A DNA stretch of 28,517 nucleotides from JANQUM01 sp047630355 (GTDB taxonomy: Bacteria; Bacteroidota; Bacteroidia; Cytophagales; Spirosomataceae), in contig JBLHXN010000036.1 of assembly GCA_047630355.1 (NCBI GenBank), positions 1 to 28,517 of the forward strand. The letters run 5' to 3'. Shown here piece after piece: positions 16,248 through 23,749 of the stretch. A program made the translations under genes and the position numbers. The notes beneath the pieces were generated by a model that had not been told where the DNA came from, did no database searches, and saw nothing but the letters and a program-made list of their open reading frames with translations. Numbering within the stretch: position 1 is the stretch's first letter; each line of letters starts with the position of its first letter.

Positions 16248-17561
16248 TCACTTAACAACTTTCCCTTCCTTCATCACAAACTCAACATTTTTCAACAGCG
16301 AAATATCTTTCAGTGGATTTCCAGAAACGGCTACAATATCCGCCCATTTACCAACTTCGATTGTGCCAATTTGATTTTCCATACCTAATAATTCGGCGGC
16401 GTTTTTAGTTGCCGAGACAATGGCATCGGCCTCGCTCATTCCGTACTTTACCATCAGTTCAAATTCACGGGCGTTTGTGCCGTGCTTACTCACGCCAGAA
16501 TCTGTTCCGAAGGCAATATTGACGCCACCCTTCAACGCTCGTTTAAAAGAAGCTTCCACCATGGGAGTAACTTCTTTTATTTTTGCCACGATGGCAGGAG
16601 GAATTTTTAGGTTTATTTCCATTTCTTCCGTCAACCAAACTCCCGCAAGTAACGTCGGGACAAGGTACGCTCCTTTTTCGACAAATAGTTTTACGGATTC
16701 ATCATTCAAATAAGAACCGTGCTCGATTGAGTTTACACCCGCTCTAAGTGCGGCATTGATACCGTCTGCCTGATGGGCGTGGGCGGCTACTTTTCTCCCT
16801 AAACTACGAGCCGTTTCTACAATTGTAATTAGCTCATCGTCGGTTAATTGTTTCCCAACTCCAGCGGCGGTATTACTCAGTACGCCACCCGTAGCAGTAA
16901 TTTTAATGACGTCGGCTCCTTGCTTTACAACCGCTCTCACTGCCCGGCGACAATCATCGCTGCCGTCGCAGATGGCTACGTTATGCCCCATCGCTTCTTC
17001 AATTTCGGTTCGGTAACCGTGGAAATCACCGTGCCCACCCGTTGCGGAAATGGCAGAAGTTGCCGCAATAATGCGAGGACCATCAATGTATTTTTTCTGA
17101 ATGCTACGCTTAATCGCTCCGATGAGTTTGTGGTCAGCACCCAAATCCCGAACAGTAGTAAAACCCGCATAAAGTGTATTTTTCAGAAACGGAATACTTT
17201 TGAAAGCAGCATCGCTCTCATTTAAGGTTGTCCACTCGTGCGGATTCTCGTCAGGATTTCGCTCATCAGTTATATGAACGTGCATGTCAATGAAACCAGG
17301 CAGGAGGAATTTGTCTTTCAAGTCGATTACATCAACGCTTTCACTCGATAAATTCATTTGAGATAACGTCAAGTAACCGCTTTCAATTCGGGAAACTTTA
17401 CCTTGCTGAATGACAATAGTCTTTTGCTCCAAAACTTGTTTCGTGTTTGAATCAAATATCTTTCCAGCGTGAATAATGCTGTATTCCTGACCAAAAACGG
17501 CGACTTGAAATACTAATAAGGCTAAGAAAAGCCAAGCAAGTTTTGAGTTAATATTTTTCAT
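16248..17561 (-). CDS. Exported metal-dependent amidohydrolase (imidazolonepropionase-like)
   Basis: The 437-residue protein has a signal peptide (LAWLFLALLVFQVAVFGQ, likely cleaved before EYSI). The amidohydrolase TIM barrel carries HVHIT (His94, His96), an expected carbamylated lysine in GADVIKITATGGV, histidines in VAAHAHQADG and SIEHGSYLND, and the metal Asp in AFGTDSGVSKHG. Such binuclear enzymes in Bacteroidota and Xanthomonadales are usually annotated as Xaa-Pro or other dipeptidases or imidazolonepropionase-like; the substrate cannot be named here. Histidine degradation is unlikely because the protein is exported and no hut genes are nearby. It diverges from the GH109-type gene and ends at the terminator shared with ftsH. 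Confidence 0.9.
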   Translation of the reverse strand: MKNINSKLAWLFLALLVFQVAVFGQEYSIIHAGKIFDSNTKQVLEQKTIVIQQGKVSRIESGYLTLSQMNLSSESVDVIDLKDKFLLPGFIDMHVHITDERNPDENPHEWTTLNESDAAFKSIPFLKNTLYAGFTTVRDLGADHKLIGAIKRSIQKKYIDGPRIIAATSAISATGGHGDFHGYRTEIEEAMGHNVAICDGSDDCRRAVRAVVKQGADVIKITATGGVLSNTAAGVGKQLTDDELITIVETARSLGRKVAAHAHQADGINAALRAGVNSIEHGSYLNDESVKLFVEKGAYLVPTLLAGVWLTEEMEINLKIPPAIVAKIKEVTPMVEASFKRALKGGVNIAFGTDSGVSKHGTNAREFELMVKYGMSEADAIVSATKNAAELLGMENQIGTIEVGKWADIVAVSGNPLKDISLLKNVEFVMKEGKVVK

Positions 17562-17653
17562 AAAATCGTATCGTTTTTAGGTTTGAACACCTAAAGTACC
17601 GATTTATCAAAGCCCTTAATAAGTTTCTCTGATTTGTTATTCCTTTTTAGCTT

Positions 17654-17683
17654 TTGTGCGTCAAAAAAACTTTCCTAACTTTC
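17654..17683 (+). promoter_or_regulatory. Promoter for the GH109-type gene
   Basis: TTG at 17654-17656, then 19 bases, then TAACTTTC at 17676-17683. This fits the Bacteroidota consensus (TTTG, 19-21 bases, TAnnTTTG) with one mismatch. Transcription would begin near 17690, about 36 nt before the ATG. Confidence 0.6.
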
Positions 17684-17725
17684 ACATAACTAAGCACTCA
17701 TTTATTCAACCCTTTCAATACTTCA

Positions 17726-19138
17726 ATGAAGAATCTCAATCGCCGCAACTTCCTCAAAAAATCATCGGTAACGGCAGCAACCGTGGCAACGGCAACAGCC
17801 GCCGCCGCTTCTTTTCTTACCAACTACGCCGAAGCCCAGCCACTTCGCAAAGCGGCAGCGACGTACATGGGAGATTTCTCCGCTTCAAAGCTTCCAACCA
17901 TTCGAGCAGCATTTATCGGTGTCGGAGCGAGGGGGCCTGGACACTTAAAGTTCTTCGCGGGTTTGGAAGGTACTGAAGTTGTAGCAATCAGCGATTTGTA
18001 CGAAGATCTTGCGTTGAAATCGAAAGAGTCAGCGGAAGAAATTGGAAAAGGAAATCGGCATAAAAATATCAAGACGTACCACGGTGGTGAAGACCGTTGG
18101 AAAGTAATGTTAGAGGAAGTAAAACCCGACGTAGTATTTATCGCTACAAATTGGCAGAACCACGCTCCAATGGCAATTGAAGCCATGAAGTCAGGTGCTC
18201 ACGCTTTTGTAGAAGTACCCATCGCCTTAACTCTCGAAGAGATGTGGGAAGTTGTGGATACATCAGAAGCGACGCAGAAGCATTGTATGATGATGGAGAA
18301 CGTTAACTACAGCCGCGACGAGCTGATGTTTCTGAACATGTGCCGACAAGGCGTTATCGGTGAAATAATACACGGCGAAGCAGCGTACATTCACGAATTA
18401 CGTTTTCAGATGGAAGAGCAGGAACGCGGAACCGGCTCTTGGCGAACGCCCCATTACGCCAATCGTAACGGTAATTTATATCCCACACACGGACTCGGCC
18501 CGGTAGCTCAATACATGAATATTGCTCGTGGAGAAGATACATTTAACACGATGGTTTCCTTTTCAACCCCGTCAATGGGCAGGAGACTTTACGCCGAGAA
18601 GAATTACGCCACAGACCACAAATGGAACAAACTTGATTATAAAGGTGGTGATTTAAATACCTCAATTATCAAAACGAATTTAGGACGAACCATTATGGTG
18701 CAATGGGACGAAACGAGTCCACGACCTTATTCCCGTCTGAATTTAGTTCAGGGAACAAAGGGTGCGTTAGCAGGTTTTCCGACTCGTGTAGCTTTAGAAG
18801 GCGGTATTGAAGGAGCAACTGAAAGCCACCACGAATGGGCGGAAGGGGATAAACTGCAAGTACTTTACGAAAAATACGACCACCCGTTGTACACACGTCT
18901 CAACGATTCCACAAAAGAAAGCGGACACGGCGGCATGGACGGAATGATGATGTACCGGATTGTAGAATGTCTACAAAAGGGAATGCCATTAGACCAAAAC
19001 GTGTACGAAGGCTGCCTTTGGAGTGCAGTTTCGCCATTAAGCGAACGCTCAGTAGCGAGTGGCGGCTCACCGCAAAAATTTCCCGATTTTACCCGTGGAA
19101 ATTGGAAGAACACTAAGCCGTTGGGAATTATTAGTTGA
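17726..19138 (+). CDS. GH109-type Gfo/Idh/MocA protein (alpha-N-acetylgalactosaminidase-like), Tat-exported
   Basis: The protein has 470 residues. The N-terminus carries a twin-arginine signal (NRRNFLKK followed by an Ala/Thr-rich hydrophobic stretch to about residue 37), so it is exported folded, as expected for a protein that keeps its NAD bound. The Rossmann fold starts at AAFIGVGARGPGH (61-73). AFVEVPIAL (160-168) has EVP where ordinary Gfo/Idh/MocA dehydrogenases have EKP, a trait of GH109. MMENVNYSRDELMFLNM, GTGSWRTPHY and NLYPTHGLGPVAQYMNI (His235) are strong GH109 marks. GH109 enzymes hydrolyse terminal alpha-GalNAc by an NAD-dependent oxidation-elimination mechanism. The specificity here is inference; other glycosides or mucin- and exopolysaccharide-derived sugars are possible. 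A DUF1080 lipoprotein gene follows on the same strand after a palindromic repeat. Confidence 0.92.
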   Translation: MKNLNRRNFLKKSSVTAATVATATAAAASFLTNYAEAQPLRKAAATYMGDFSASKLPTIRAAFIGVGARGPGHLKFFAGLEGTEVVAISDLYEDLALKSKESAEEIGKGNRHKNIKTYHGGEDRWKVMLEEVKPDVVFIATNWQNHAPMAIEAMKSGAHAFVEVPIALTLEEMWEVVDTSEATQKHCMMMENVNYSRDELMFLNMCRQGVIGEIIHGEAAYIHELRFQMEEQERGTGSWRTPHYANRNGNLYPTHGLGPVAQYMNIARGEDTFNTMVSFSTPSMGRRLYAEKNYATDHKWNKLDYKGGDLNTSIIKTNLGRTIMVQWDETSPRPYSRLNLVQGTKGALAGFPTRVALEGGIEGATESHHEWAEGDKLQVLYEKYDHPLYTRLNDSTKESGHGGMDGMMMYRIVECLQKGMPLDQNVYEGCLWSAVSPLSERSVASGGSPQKFPDFTRGNWKNTKPLGIIS

Positions 19139-19173
19139 GCAAAGAGTTTTTTGTAAAAAATAATTTTCACTTC

Positions 19174-19257
19174 TGTCAGTTCGAACCACCAAGACCCAGC
19201 GTAGTCGAGAATAGCCTCGCCACGAGGTTCCCGACCACCCAGTAGCTCGAACTGACA
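19174..19257. repeat. REP-like palindromic intergenic repeat
   Basis: Perfect 11-bp outer arms TGTCAGTTCGA / TCGAACTGACA (19174-19184 with 19247-19257) enclose nested pairs: GTCG/CGAC (19204-19207 with 19232-19235) and CCTCG/CGAGG with a CCA loop (19215-19227). The pattern resembles dispersed palindromes (TGTCAGTTCGAGC... type) common between genes in Bacteroidota genomes. T5 follows at 19259-19263, so on the plus strand it may also terminate or attenuate GH109-gene transcription before the DUF1080 gene. No second copy occurs in this window. Confidence 0.75.
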
Positions 19258-19274
19258 CTTTTTATTAAATCAGT

Positions 19275-19937
19275 TTGAATATGCAGATATCTCTCAGCAT
19301 TCTTATAATAGTACTTACTTTCACTTCCTGCACTACTCAGAAGACAAACGTTTCAGAAAGGGATTTCACGAAGCTTTTCAACGGTGAAAACCTGAACGGA
19401 TGGGTAGGCAACAAGCAAGCGTACAAAGTGGAAAATGGCAATGTTGTAGTTGACCCGGAAGGCGGAGGAAGTGGCGGAAATCTGTTCACCGAAAAAGAAT
19501 ACAGCGACTTCGTTCTGCGGTTTGAATTTCAGCTTACCCCCGGAGCAAATAATGGCTTAGGAATTCACGCACCATTAGAAGGCAATGCCGCTTACGTTGG
19601 AAAAGAACTACAAATACTAGATAATACCGCTGAAAAGTATGCGAAGCTTGAACCTTACCAGTATCACGGTTCGGTTTACGGAGTAATCCCCGCAAAGCGA
19701 GGTTTTCAAAAGCCCATTGGTGAGTGGAATTCACAAGAAGTTATCGTAAAAGGTCAGCACATTATTATCAACCTCAACGGTGAAACTATACTGAACGGAG
19801 ATTTTGCGGCGGCCTCAAAAAACGGCACGTTGGATCACAAAGATCATCCTGGCTTACAACGCAATAGCGGGCACATTGGATTTTTAGGGCACGGCGACGT
19901 ACTGAGTTTTCGAAATATTAGAATAAAGGAATTATAG
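19275..19937 (+). CDS. DUF1080 (3-keto-disaccharide hydrolase family) lipoprotein
   Basis: This 220-residue protein has a lipoprotein signal ending in LTFTSC (Cys19) and a single DUF1080 domain: FTKLFNGENLNGWVGNKQAY near residue 31, then NLFTEKEYSDFVLRFEFQ, NNGLGIHAPLEG, ELQILDN and a final beta-strand HGDVLSFRNIRIKEL. It is shorter than the other DUF1080 protein of this window and has no Cys-bounded tail. The family acts on 3-keto-glycosides; with the Tat-exported GH109-type protein encoded just upstream it may form an oxidation-then-cleavage pair in the periplasm (inference). Its stop is one base from the stop of the convergent ankyrin gene. Confidence 0.92.
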   Translation: MNMQISLSILIIVLTFTSCTTQKTNVSERDFTKLFNGENLNGWVGNKQAYKVENGNVVVDPEGGGSGGNLFTEKEYSDFVLRFEFQLTPGANNGLGIHAPLEGNAAYVGKELQILDNTAEKYAKLEPYQYHGSVYGVIPAKRGFQKPIGEWNSQEVIVKGQHIIINLNGETILNGDFAAASKNGTLDHKDHPGLQRNSGHIGFLGHGDVLSFRNIRIKEL

Positions 19938-19938
19938 A

Positions 19939-20406
19939 TTAACTATCGGTGTCAAGCAGTTGCATGATTGGCTGAATATTCTTCGACTGAGCGTGCGTCA
20001 ACGCCGTATTTCCCGTTCCATCTTTCATAGATTTATCAGCTCCGGCGTTCAATAAGAGCTCCGCAATTTCTACCTGCCCAAACATGGCGGCGTAAATTAA
20101 TGCGGTGATTCCCTTATTGTTCCGCACGTTTACATCTGCTTCGTGTTGAATAAGCATTTCAGCAATTTCTGAATCACCTTTAAAACAAACACCCATTAGA
20201 GCGGTATTACCTACGCCATCCTGATCATTGATATTCGCTCCGTTTTCTAATAGGAATTCGGCGATTTCGACCTGATTAGTATAAGTAGCGAGCACCAGAG
20301 GAGTAAACCCTCGCGGATCTTGTTTTGATACTAACTCAGGATTCTTTGAAACAAGTAATTTTATTTCAGTGATATTTCCTTGCCGGATTAAATCGAAGAA
20401 TTGCAT
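19939..20406 (-). CDS. Ankyrin-repeat protein
   Basis: This 155-residue protein is almost entirely ankyrin repeats. After a first divergent repeat (FFDLIRQGNITEIKLLVSKN), repeats with the classic TPL..A and LL..GA pattern are RGFTPLVLATYTNQVEIAEF, VGNTALMGVCFKGDSEIAEM and KGITALIYAAMFGQVEIAEL, ending in a partial one. There is no signal peptide or membrane segment, so it should be a cytoplasmic binding protein; its partner is unknown. The leader contains an intrinsic-terminator-like hairpin, suggesting regulation by attenuation. Confidence 0.92.
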   Translation of the reverse strand: MQFFDLIRQGNITEIKLLVSKNPELVSKQDPRGFTPLVLATYTNQVEIAEFLLENGANINDQDGVGNTALMGVCFKGDSEIAEMLIQHEADVNVRNNKGITALIYAAMFGQVEIAELLLNAGADKSMKDGTGNTALTHAQSKNIQPIMQLLDTDS

Positions 20407-20432
20407 ATATTTTAGTGGGGTGTAAGAAATTT

Positions 20433-20458
20433 AAAAAAATCAGACTTACTAAGTCTGA
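20433..20458 (-). terminator. Terminator-like hairpin in the leader of the ankyrin gene (possible attenuator)
   Basis: On the minus strand the stem TCAGACTT / AAGTCTGA (20458-20451 with 20447-20440, loop AGT) is followed directly by seven T. It lies 27 bases before the ankyrin start codon and 109 bases beyond the deaD terminator. It can work only in transcripts running into the ankyrin gene. Confidence 0.75.
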
Positions 20459-20479
20459 AACGCTACAGGTAGTAATCTT

Positions 20480-20487
20480 CAAAATTA
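20480..20487 (-). promoter_or_regulatory. Candidate -7 promoter element for the ankyrin gene
   Basis: The minus strand reads TAATTTTG, an exact TAnnTTTG match, placing the transcript start near 20473, just upstream of the terminator-like hairpin. The nearest TTG is 15 bases upstream rather than 19-21, so the -33 box is not convincing. Confidence 0.35.
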
Positions 20488-20566
20488 ACAAATTGTTTTT
20501 ATCAATTACGTAATACGTCAGTGCATTAAAAGTCAGTGACGTACTCGTCGCATAATATGCTTTAAA

Positions 20567-20608
20567 ATAAAGAACTCCGCTCGGTTAATTCCGAACGGAG
20601 TTCTTTAT
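20567..20608 (-). terminator. Intrinsic terminator of the DEAD-box helicase gene
   Basis: A long stem (20567-20579 with 20596-20608, 13 perfect pairs) continues inward with CGG/CCG around a TTAATT loop. T-rich sequence follows on the minus strand. It lies about 70 bases after the helicase stop codon. Confidence 0.85.
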
Positions 20609-20679
20609 GTATCAATGTTTAAATTGTTCGATGTCAATTTAGGTAGTTGGTTAACATCCCAAATCAGGCATCTATCAAC

Positions 20680-22470
20680 TTAATTTACAACTTCCATCTT
20701 TGCTACTTTCGCGTTGATGGTTTTGCCTTGCATACCCTTCAATACTTTTTGAACATCACGTTCTGGTATATCCACGTAGCTACGGTTGTCCTGAATTTCG
20801 ATGTTACCAATCGCACGCCCCGGAATCTTAGATTCGGCGGCGATAGCACCAACGATATGGTTAGGAGCAACGAAGTCTTTACGTCCTAAATTAATAAGTA
20901 TGCGTGCCATACCTTCCTCACTGCTCTTGCCCATTGGCTCATTGCTGCGGGTACGTCCACCACCACGGTGTTCGCGACCTCCGCCACTTCCACCGAACTC
21001 ACGTTCGCGGCGACCACCACTGCGGCGTTCAAATCCACGTCCGCCACGGTCTCGGTCTCCACCGCGTCCGCCACGATCACGATCTCCACCGCGTTCTCTG
21101 CTGCGTCCACCACGGTCATCATCTCTTCTGTTACCACCACGTCCACCACTCATCAATTCTTCGTCAGACATCTGCGTGTCGAAGTTTCCAAGTTGCATAC
21201 GCATTAATGCTATTACAATTTGCTCGTTGGTTAATCCTTCAGAACGAAGGTTTTCCGTCAATTCTTCGTAAACATCATTTCCTTCCTCTTTAATGTTCTC
21301 TTTAATTTTTGCTGCAAAGCGAACCTGGCGAGCGGCAATCAAATCGACCTTAGTAGGTATTTTACCTTCAGGAATTGGTGATTTGGTGTAACGCTCCAAG
21401 TCACGAAGTTTCGAGCGGTCACGTCCCGAAGCAAACAAGAACGCTTGTCCTTTCTTTCCGGCACGGCCTGTACGACCAATACGGTGTACGTAATATTCAA
21501 TATCTAAAGGAACATCGTAGTTAAATACCGCATCTACGTCATTAACATCAATTCCGCGGGCAGCCACATCAGTAGCAACTAATATTTTTGTCTTTCCGTG
21601 ACGGAATTTGTTCATCACCTGATTACGTGCCGTTTGACGTAAATCTCCGTGCAAACCTTCAGCAGCGTAGCCAAGAGCTTGTAAATCGGCAGTTACTTCG
21701 TCAACACGATTTTTAGTGTTACAGAAAACGAGCATTAACTGTAAGTCGTTCACTTCGATCAAGCGGGTCATCAATTCCAGTTTACCTTCACGGCGAACGT
21801 TGAAATAAGATTGCTCTATATTATCATTTGTTACCTCTTTACGGGTAACTTTAATTAGTTCAGGATCATTTTGGAAACGCTTTGTGATTGACAAGATGTC
21901 TTTTGACATTGTTGCCGAGAAAAGCACCGTTTGACGCTCTTCAGGAGCGTGTGAAAGTACCGTTTCAATGTCTTCACGGAAACCCATGTTCAACATTTCA
22001 TCGGCTTCATCAAGAACAAGCATTTTCAAGTTGTCCAGTTTCAACGTCTTTCTGTCCATATGATCCATCACACGGCCAGGAGTTCCGACTACGATATGAG
22101 CACCTTTTTTAAGGTCACGGAATTGCTTTTCGTACGATTCGCCACCGTAGATTGCCGAAACCAATAAGTTTCTCTTGTATTTAGCTAATTTATAAATTTG
22201 CTCTTTTACCTGTAACGCAAGTTCGCGGGTTGGGCAAAGGATAAGTACCTGCGTAACGGGGTCGTTTTCGTCCACCATTTCAATGGCAGGAATACCAAAG
22301 GCAGCGGTTTTACCCGTTCCGGTTTGGGCCTGACCAATAACATCCCGGCCGCTCATTACTACCGGAATAGCTTCTGCCTGAATGGGTGTAGCTTCCACAA
22401 AACCCAGCTCTTCAACTGCTTTGAGGGTGCTTTCTGATAATTCTAAATCTGAAAATTTAATATTTTCCAT
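20680..22470 (-). CDS. deaD: DEAD-box ATP-dependent RNA helicase (DeaD/CsdA type) with RGG-rich linker
   Basis: This 596-residue helicase unwinds RNA in ribosome assembly and mRNA turnover, commonly under cold stress. In order: Q motif (FSDLELSESTLKAVEELGF, 6-24, with TPIQ), Walker A AQTGTGKT (48-55), PTREL, TPGR, DEAD (154-157), SAT (185-187), then the second RecA domain ending with HRIGRTGRAG (339-348). A helical segment follows, then a low-complexity Arg/Gly/Asp region at about 441-510 (RGGDRDRGGRG type repeats). A DbpA-type RNA-binding domain lies at about 520-596 (ARILINLGRKDFVAPNHIVG, GNIEIQDNRSYVDIP). The DbpA-type domain together with the RGG-like tract supports structured-RNA or ribosomal targets. 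The gene has its own promoter about 270 nt upstream and a hairpin-rich leader, typical of cold-regulated genes. Confidence 0.96.
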   Translation of the reverse strand: MENIKFSDLELSESTLKAVEELGFVEATPIQAEAIPVVMSGRDVIGQAQTGTGKTAAFGIPAIEMVDENDPVTQVLILCPTRELALQVKEQIYKLAKYKRNLLVSAIYGGESYEKQFRDLKKGAHIVVGTPGRVMDHMDRKTLKLDNLKMLVLDEADEMLNMGFREDIETVLSHAPEERQTVLFSATMSKDILSITKRFQNDPELIKVTRKEVTNDNIEQSYFNVRREGKLELMTRLIEVNDLQLMLVFCNTKNRVDEVTADLQALGYAAEGLHGDLRQTARNQVMNKFRHGKTKILVATDVAARGIDVNDVDAVFNYDVPLDIEYYVHRIGRTGRAGKKGQAFLFASGRDRSKLRDLERYTKSPIPEGKIPTKVDLIAARQVRFAAKIKENIKEEGNDVYEELTENLRSEGLTNEQIVIALMRMQLGNFDTQMSDEELMSGGRGGNRRDDDRGGRSRERGGDRDRGGRGGDRDRGGRGFERRSGGRREREFGGSGGGREHRGGGRTRSNEPMGKSSEEGMARILINLGRKDFVAPNHIVGAIAAESKIPGRAIGNIEIQDNRSYVDIPERDVQKVLKGMQGKTINAKVAKMEVVN

Positions 22471-22735
22471 ACGTGTTTTTTCTGCACGCTGTAAAGCGTA
22501 CCAATTGTGTAAGTGAAATGAAGAAAAATGGTTGTCAAAGACGTGCGGTTTCTCTTGGACACAATCGGCCGAACGCTCTTTAACTTGTCGTGATTTTCAC
22601 GGATTCCATGCGAACCGGGATTAATATTCCCGATGAATCCGTTACTTGCTCTGAAGAATGGTTATGGGAAAAGCCTTTTCCCTGATAACGCCAGATTGTC
22701 TATTGCAGAGTTCTCGAACGGACTGTTCGATAAAA
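22471..22735 (-). promoter_or_regulatory. Long hairpin-rich 5' leader of deaD
   Basis: No gene is supported between the helicase start and its promoter. The leader holds consecutive hairpins: TCGAAC/GTTCGA (22714-22719 with 22725-22730); GGGAAAA/TTTTCCC with a GCC loop (22666-22682); and a two-part stem ACGGATT/AATCCGT (22599-22605 with 22636-22642) enclosing CGGGA/TCCCG (22616-22620 with 22628-22632). A fourth hairpin CGTGA/TCACG (22589-22601) shares three bases with the outer arm of the two-part stem, so the two cannot form together. This fits a temperature- or helicase-responsive leader, which is inference. Confidence 0.6.
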
Positions 22736-22741
22736 CTTTTG

Positions 22742-22771
22742 CAAAGGTAGCATTATTTTCAGGAAAAGCAA
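22742..22771 (-). promoter_or_regulatory. deaD promoter, Bacteroidota type
   Basis: On the minus strand TTG (22771-22769), 19 bases, then TACCTTTG (22749-22742), an exact match to the TTTG / TAnnTTTG consensus spacing. The start point is expected near 22735. It is the best promoter match in the window. Confidence 0.75.
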
Positions 22772-22892
22772 TGGGTGGGTTTGAAATAATTGTATTATTT
22801 GGGGAATGGGGGTTGAGAGTAATTTAATCAAAATCAGAAGTTCGTTGCATTTTATTGTGAATAACTGTATTTTTATAAAAAAGGATTGACAA

Positions 22893-23504
22893 ATGGTGCA
22901 AACAGTAGAGATAGAAAAATCAAAGCAGATAACTCAGATTCCTCGTTCGTTAGTTTATGAGGAATTTGACGGACACGTATTTCCGTACAAAGGATTTCGT
23001 GATGTATTAAATAAAACAAAAAATAAAGAATCTATTATGGGTAGTAGTTCTATTCAAGCAATGATTGTGACCATAATTTTATATAATCTAAAGTCGCGAC
23101 TTGATAAAAAACGCTACGCAATAGTAACAAACGAATCAGGGCTTCATTTATCGAAGAAAAGTAACCTCTCAAATGACATCGCTATCTTCAATAAGTCTGA
23201 GATAAAACTTACGAACAAATACTTTGAAGTTGCTCCCGTAATTGCGGTGGAAGTCGATATTCGAGCCGATTTAACAGACGAAGACTCGCTCTCTGAAACG
23301 GATTATATTTTCAAAAAATCTAAGAAAATGATTGATTTCGGAACGCAACAGGTCATTTGGGTATTAACTGATTCTAAAAAAATCATTGTTGTTGACCATT
23401 CTCCCGAATGGAAAATTGTGGACTTCAATGCGGATGTACCAATCTTAAATGGTATTGTGTTGAATTTGCAGCAACTGATAGAAGAAGAGGAATTGGAGTT
23501 TTGA
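22893..23504 (+). CDS. Uma2 family protein (PD-(D/E)XK nuclease fold)
   Basis: This 203-residue protein matches the Uma2/DUF820 restriction-endonuclease-like fold. NLSNDIAIFNKSE (near residue 90) gives the catalytic Asp, and APVIAVEVDIRADL (near 112-125) gives the E-x-D motif. KSKKMIDFGTQQVIWVLTD supplies the following helix with lysine and glutamine and the last core strand. The N-terminus differs from the commonest Uma2 form in that it lacks the usual Y-[ST]-x-E-[ED]-Y start and begins VYEEFDGHVFPYKGFRDVLN. Uma2 genes are often numerous in Cytophagales, cyanobacteria and Chloroflexi genomes and their role is not established. It heads an accessory patch with a membrane protein, hicBA and remnants of another Uma2-like gene. 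It diverges from the deaD promoter region. Confidence 0.88.
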   Translation: MVQTVEIEKSKQITQIPRSLVYEEFDGHVFPYKGFRDVLNKTKNKESIMGSSSIQAMIVTIILYNLKSRLDKKRYAIVTNESGLHLSKKSNLSNDIAIFNKSEIKLTNKYFEVAPVIAVEVDIRADLTDEDSLSETDYIFKKSKKMIDFGTQQVIWVLTDSKKIIVVDHSPEWKIVDFNADVPILNGIVLNLQQLIEEEELEF

Positions 23505-23611
23505 GGCAAAAGTCCCGACACAGGTAGAACTGGCGATCCAAATGGGTAAAACTTATAACTTTTGCCGTGTTATTTGGGTTGCTTTCAACGACAATAACCT
23601 CAAACGGGAAA

Positions 23612-23636
23612 GTGCGGGATCGAAAGACCGCCGCAC
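23612..23636. other. GC-rich hairpin with GAAA tetraloop
   Basis: GTGCGG (23612-23617) pairs with CCGCAC (23631-23636). Inside, further pairs surround a GAAA tetraloop closed by C-G, with one bulge and one mismatch. No T-run follows, so it is not a standard terminator. It lies in the gene-poor 245 bases between the Uma2 gene and the next gene, and its role is unknown. Confidence 0.4.
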
Positions 23637-23749
23637 CACGAAAAATGTCTACGCTCTAATATTAAAAAACGTTTTTCATTTATAACAGTTAATAAAGCAA
23701 GAAGCATTGTGTTGGCCGTAAGGAAAAAACTTCCTTTTGAGCAACGTGA

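Noticed and set aside
20488..20545. Partial palindrome around ACGTCA ... TGACGT upstream of the ankyrin gene
   Set aside because: The arms are short and imperfect, with no evidence that a regulator binds there.
20801..21293. Long plus-strand open frames rich in Pro, Arg, His or Ser opposite the helicase gene
   Set aside because: They are antisense shadows of the RGG-rich linker; several frames stay open because of the biased repeat codons, and none has a start context or recognisable domain.
23542..23685. 47-codon plus-strand frame starting MGKTYNFCRVIWVAF
   Set aside because: It has no terminator, promoter or recognisable family, and it covers the GC-rich hairpin; the length is compatible with chance in a gap.
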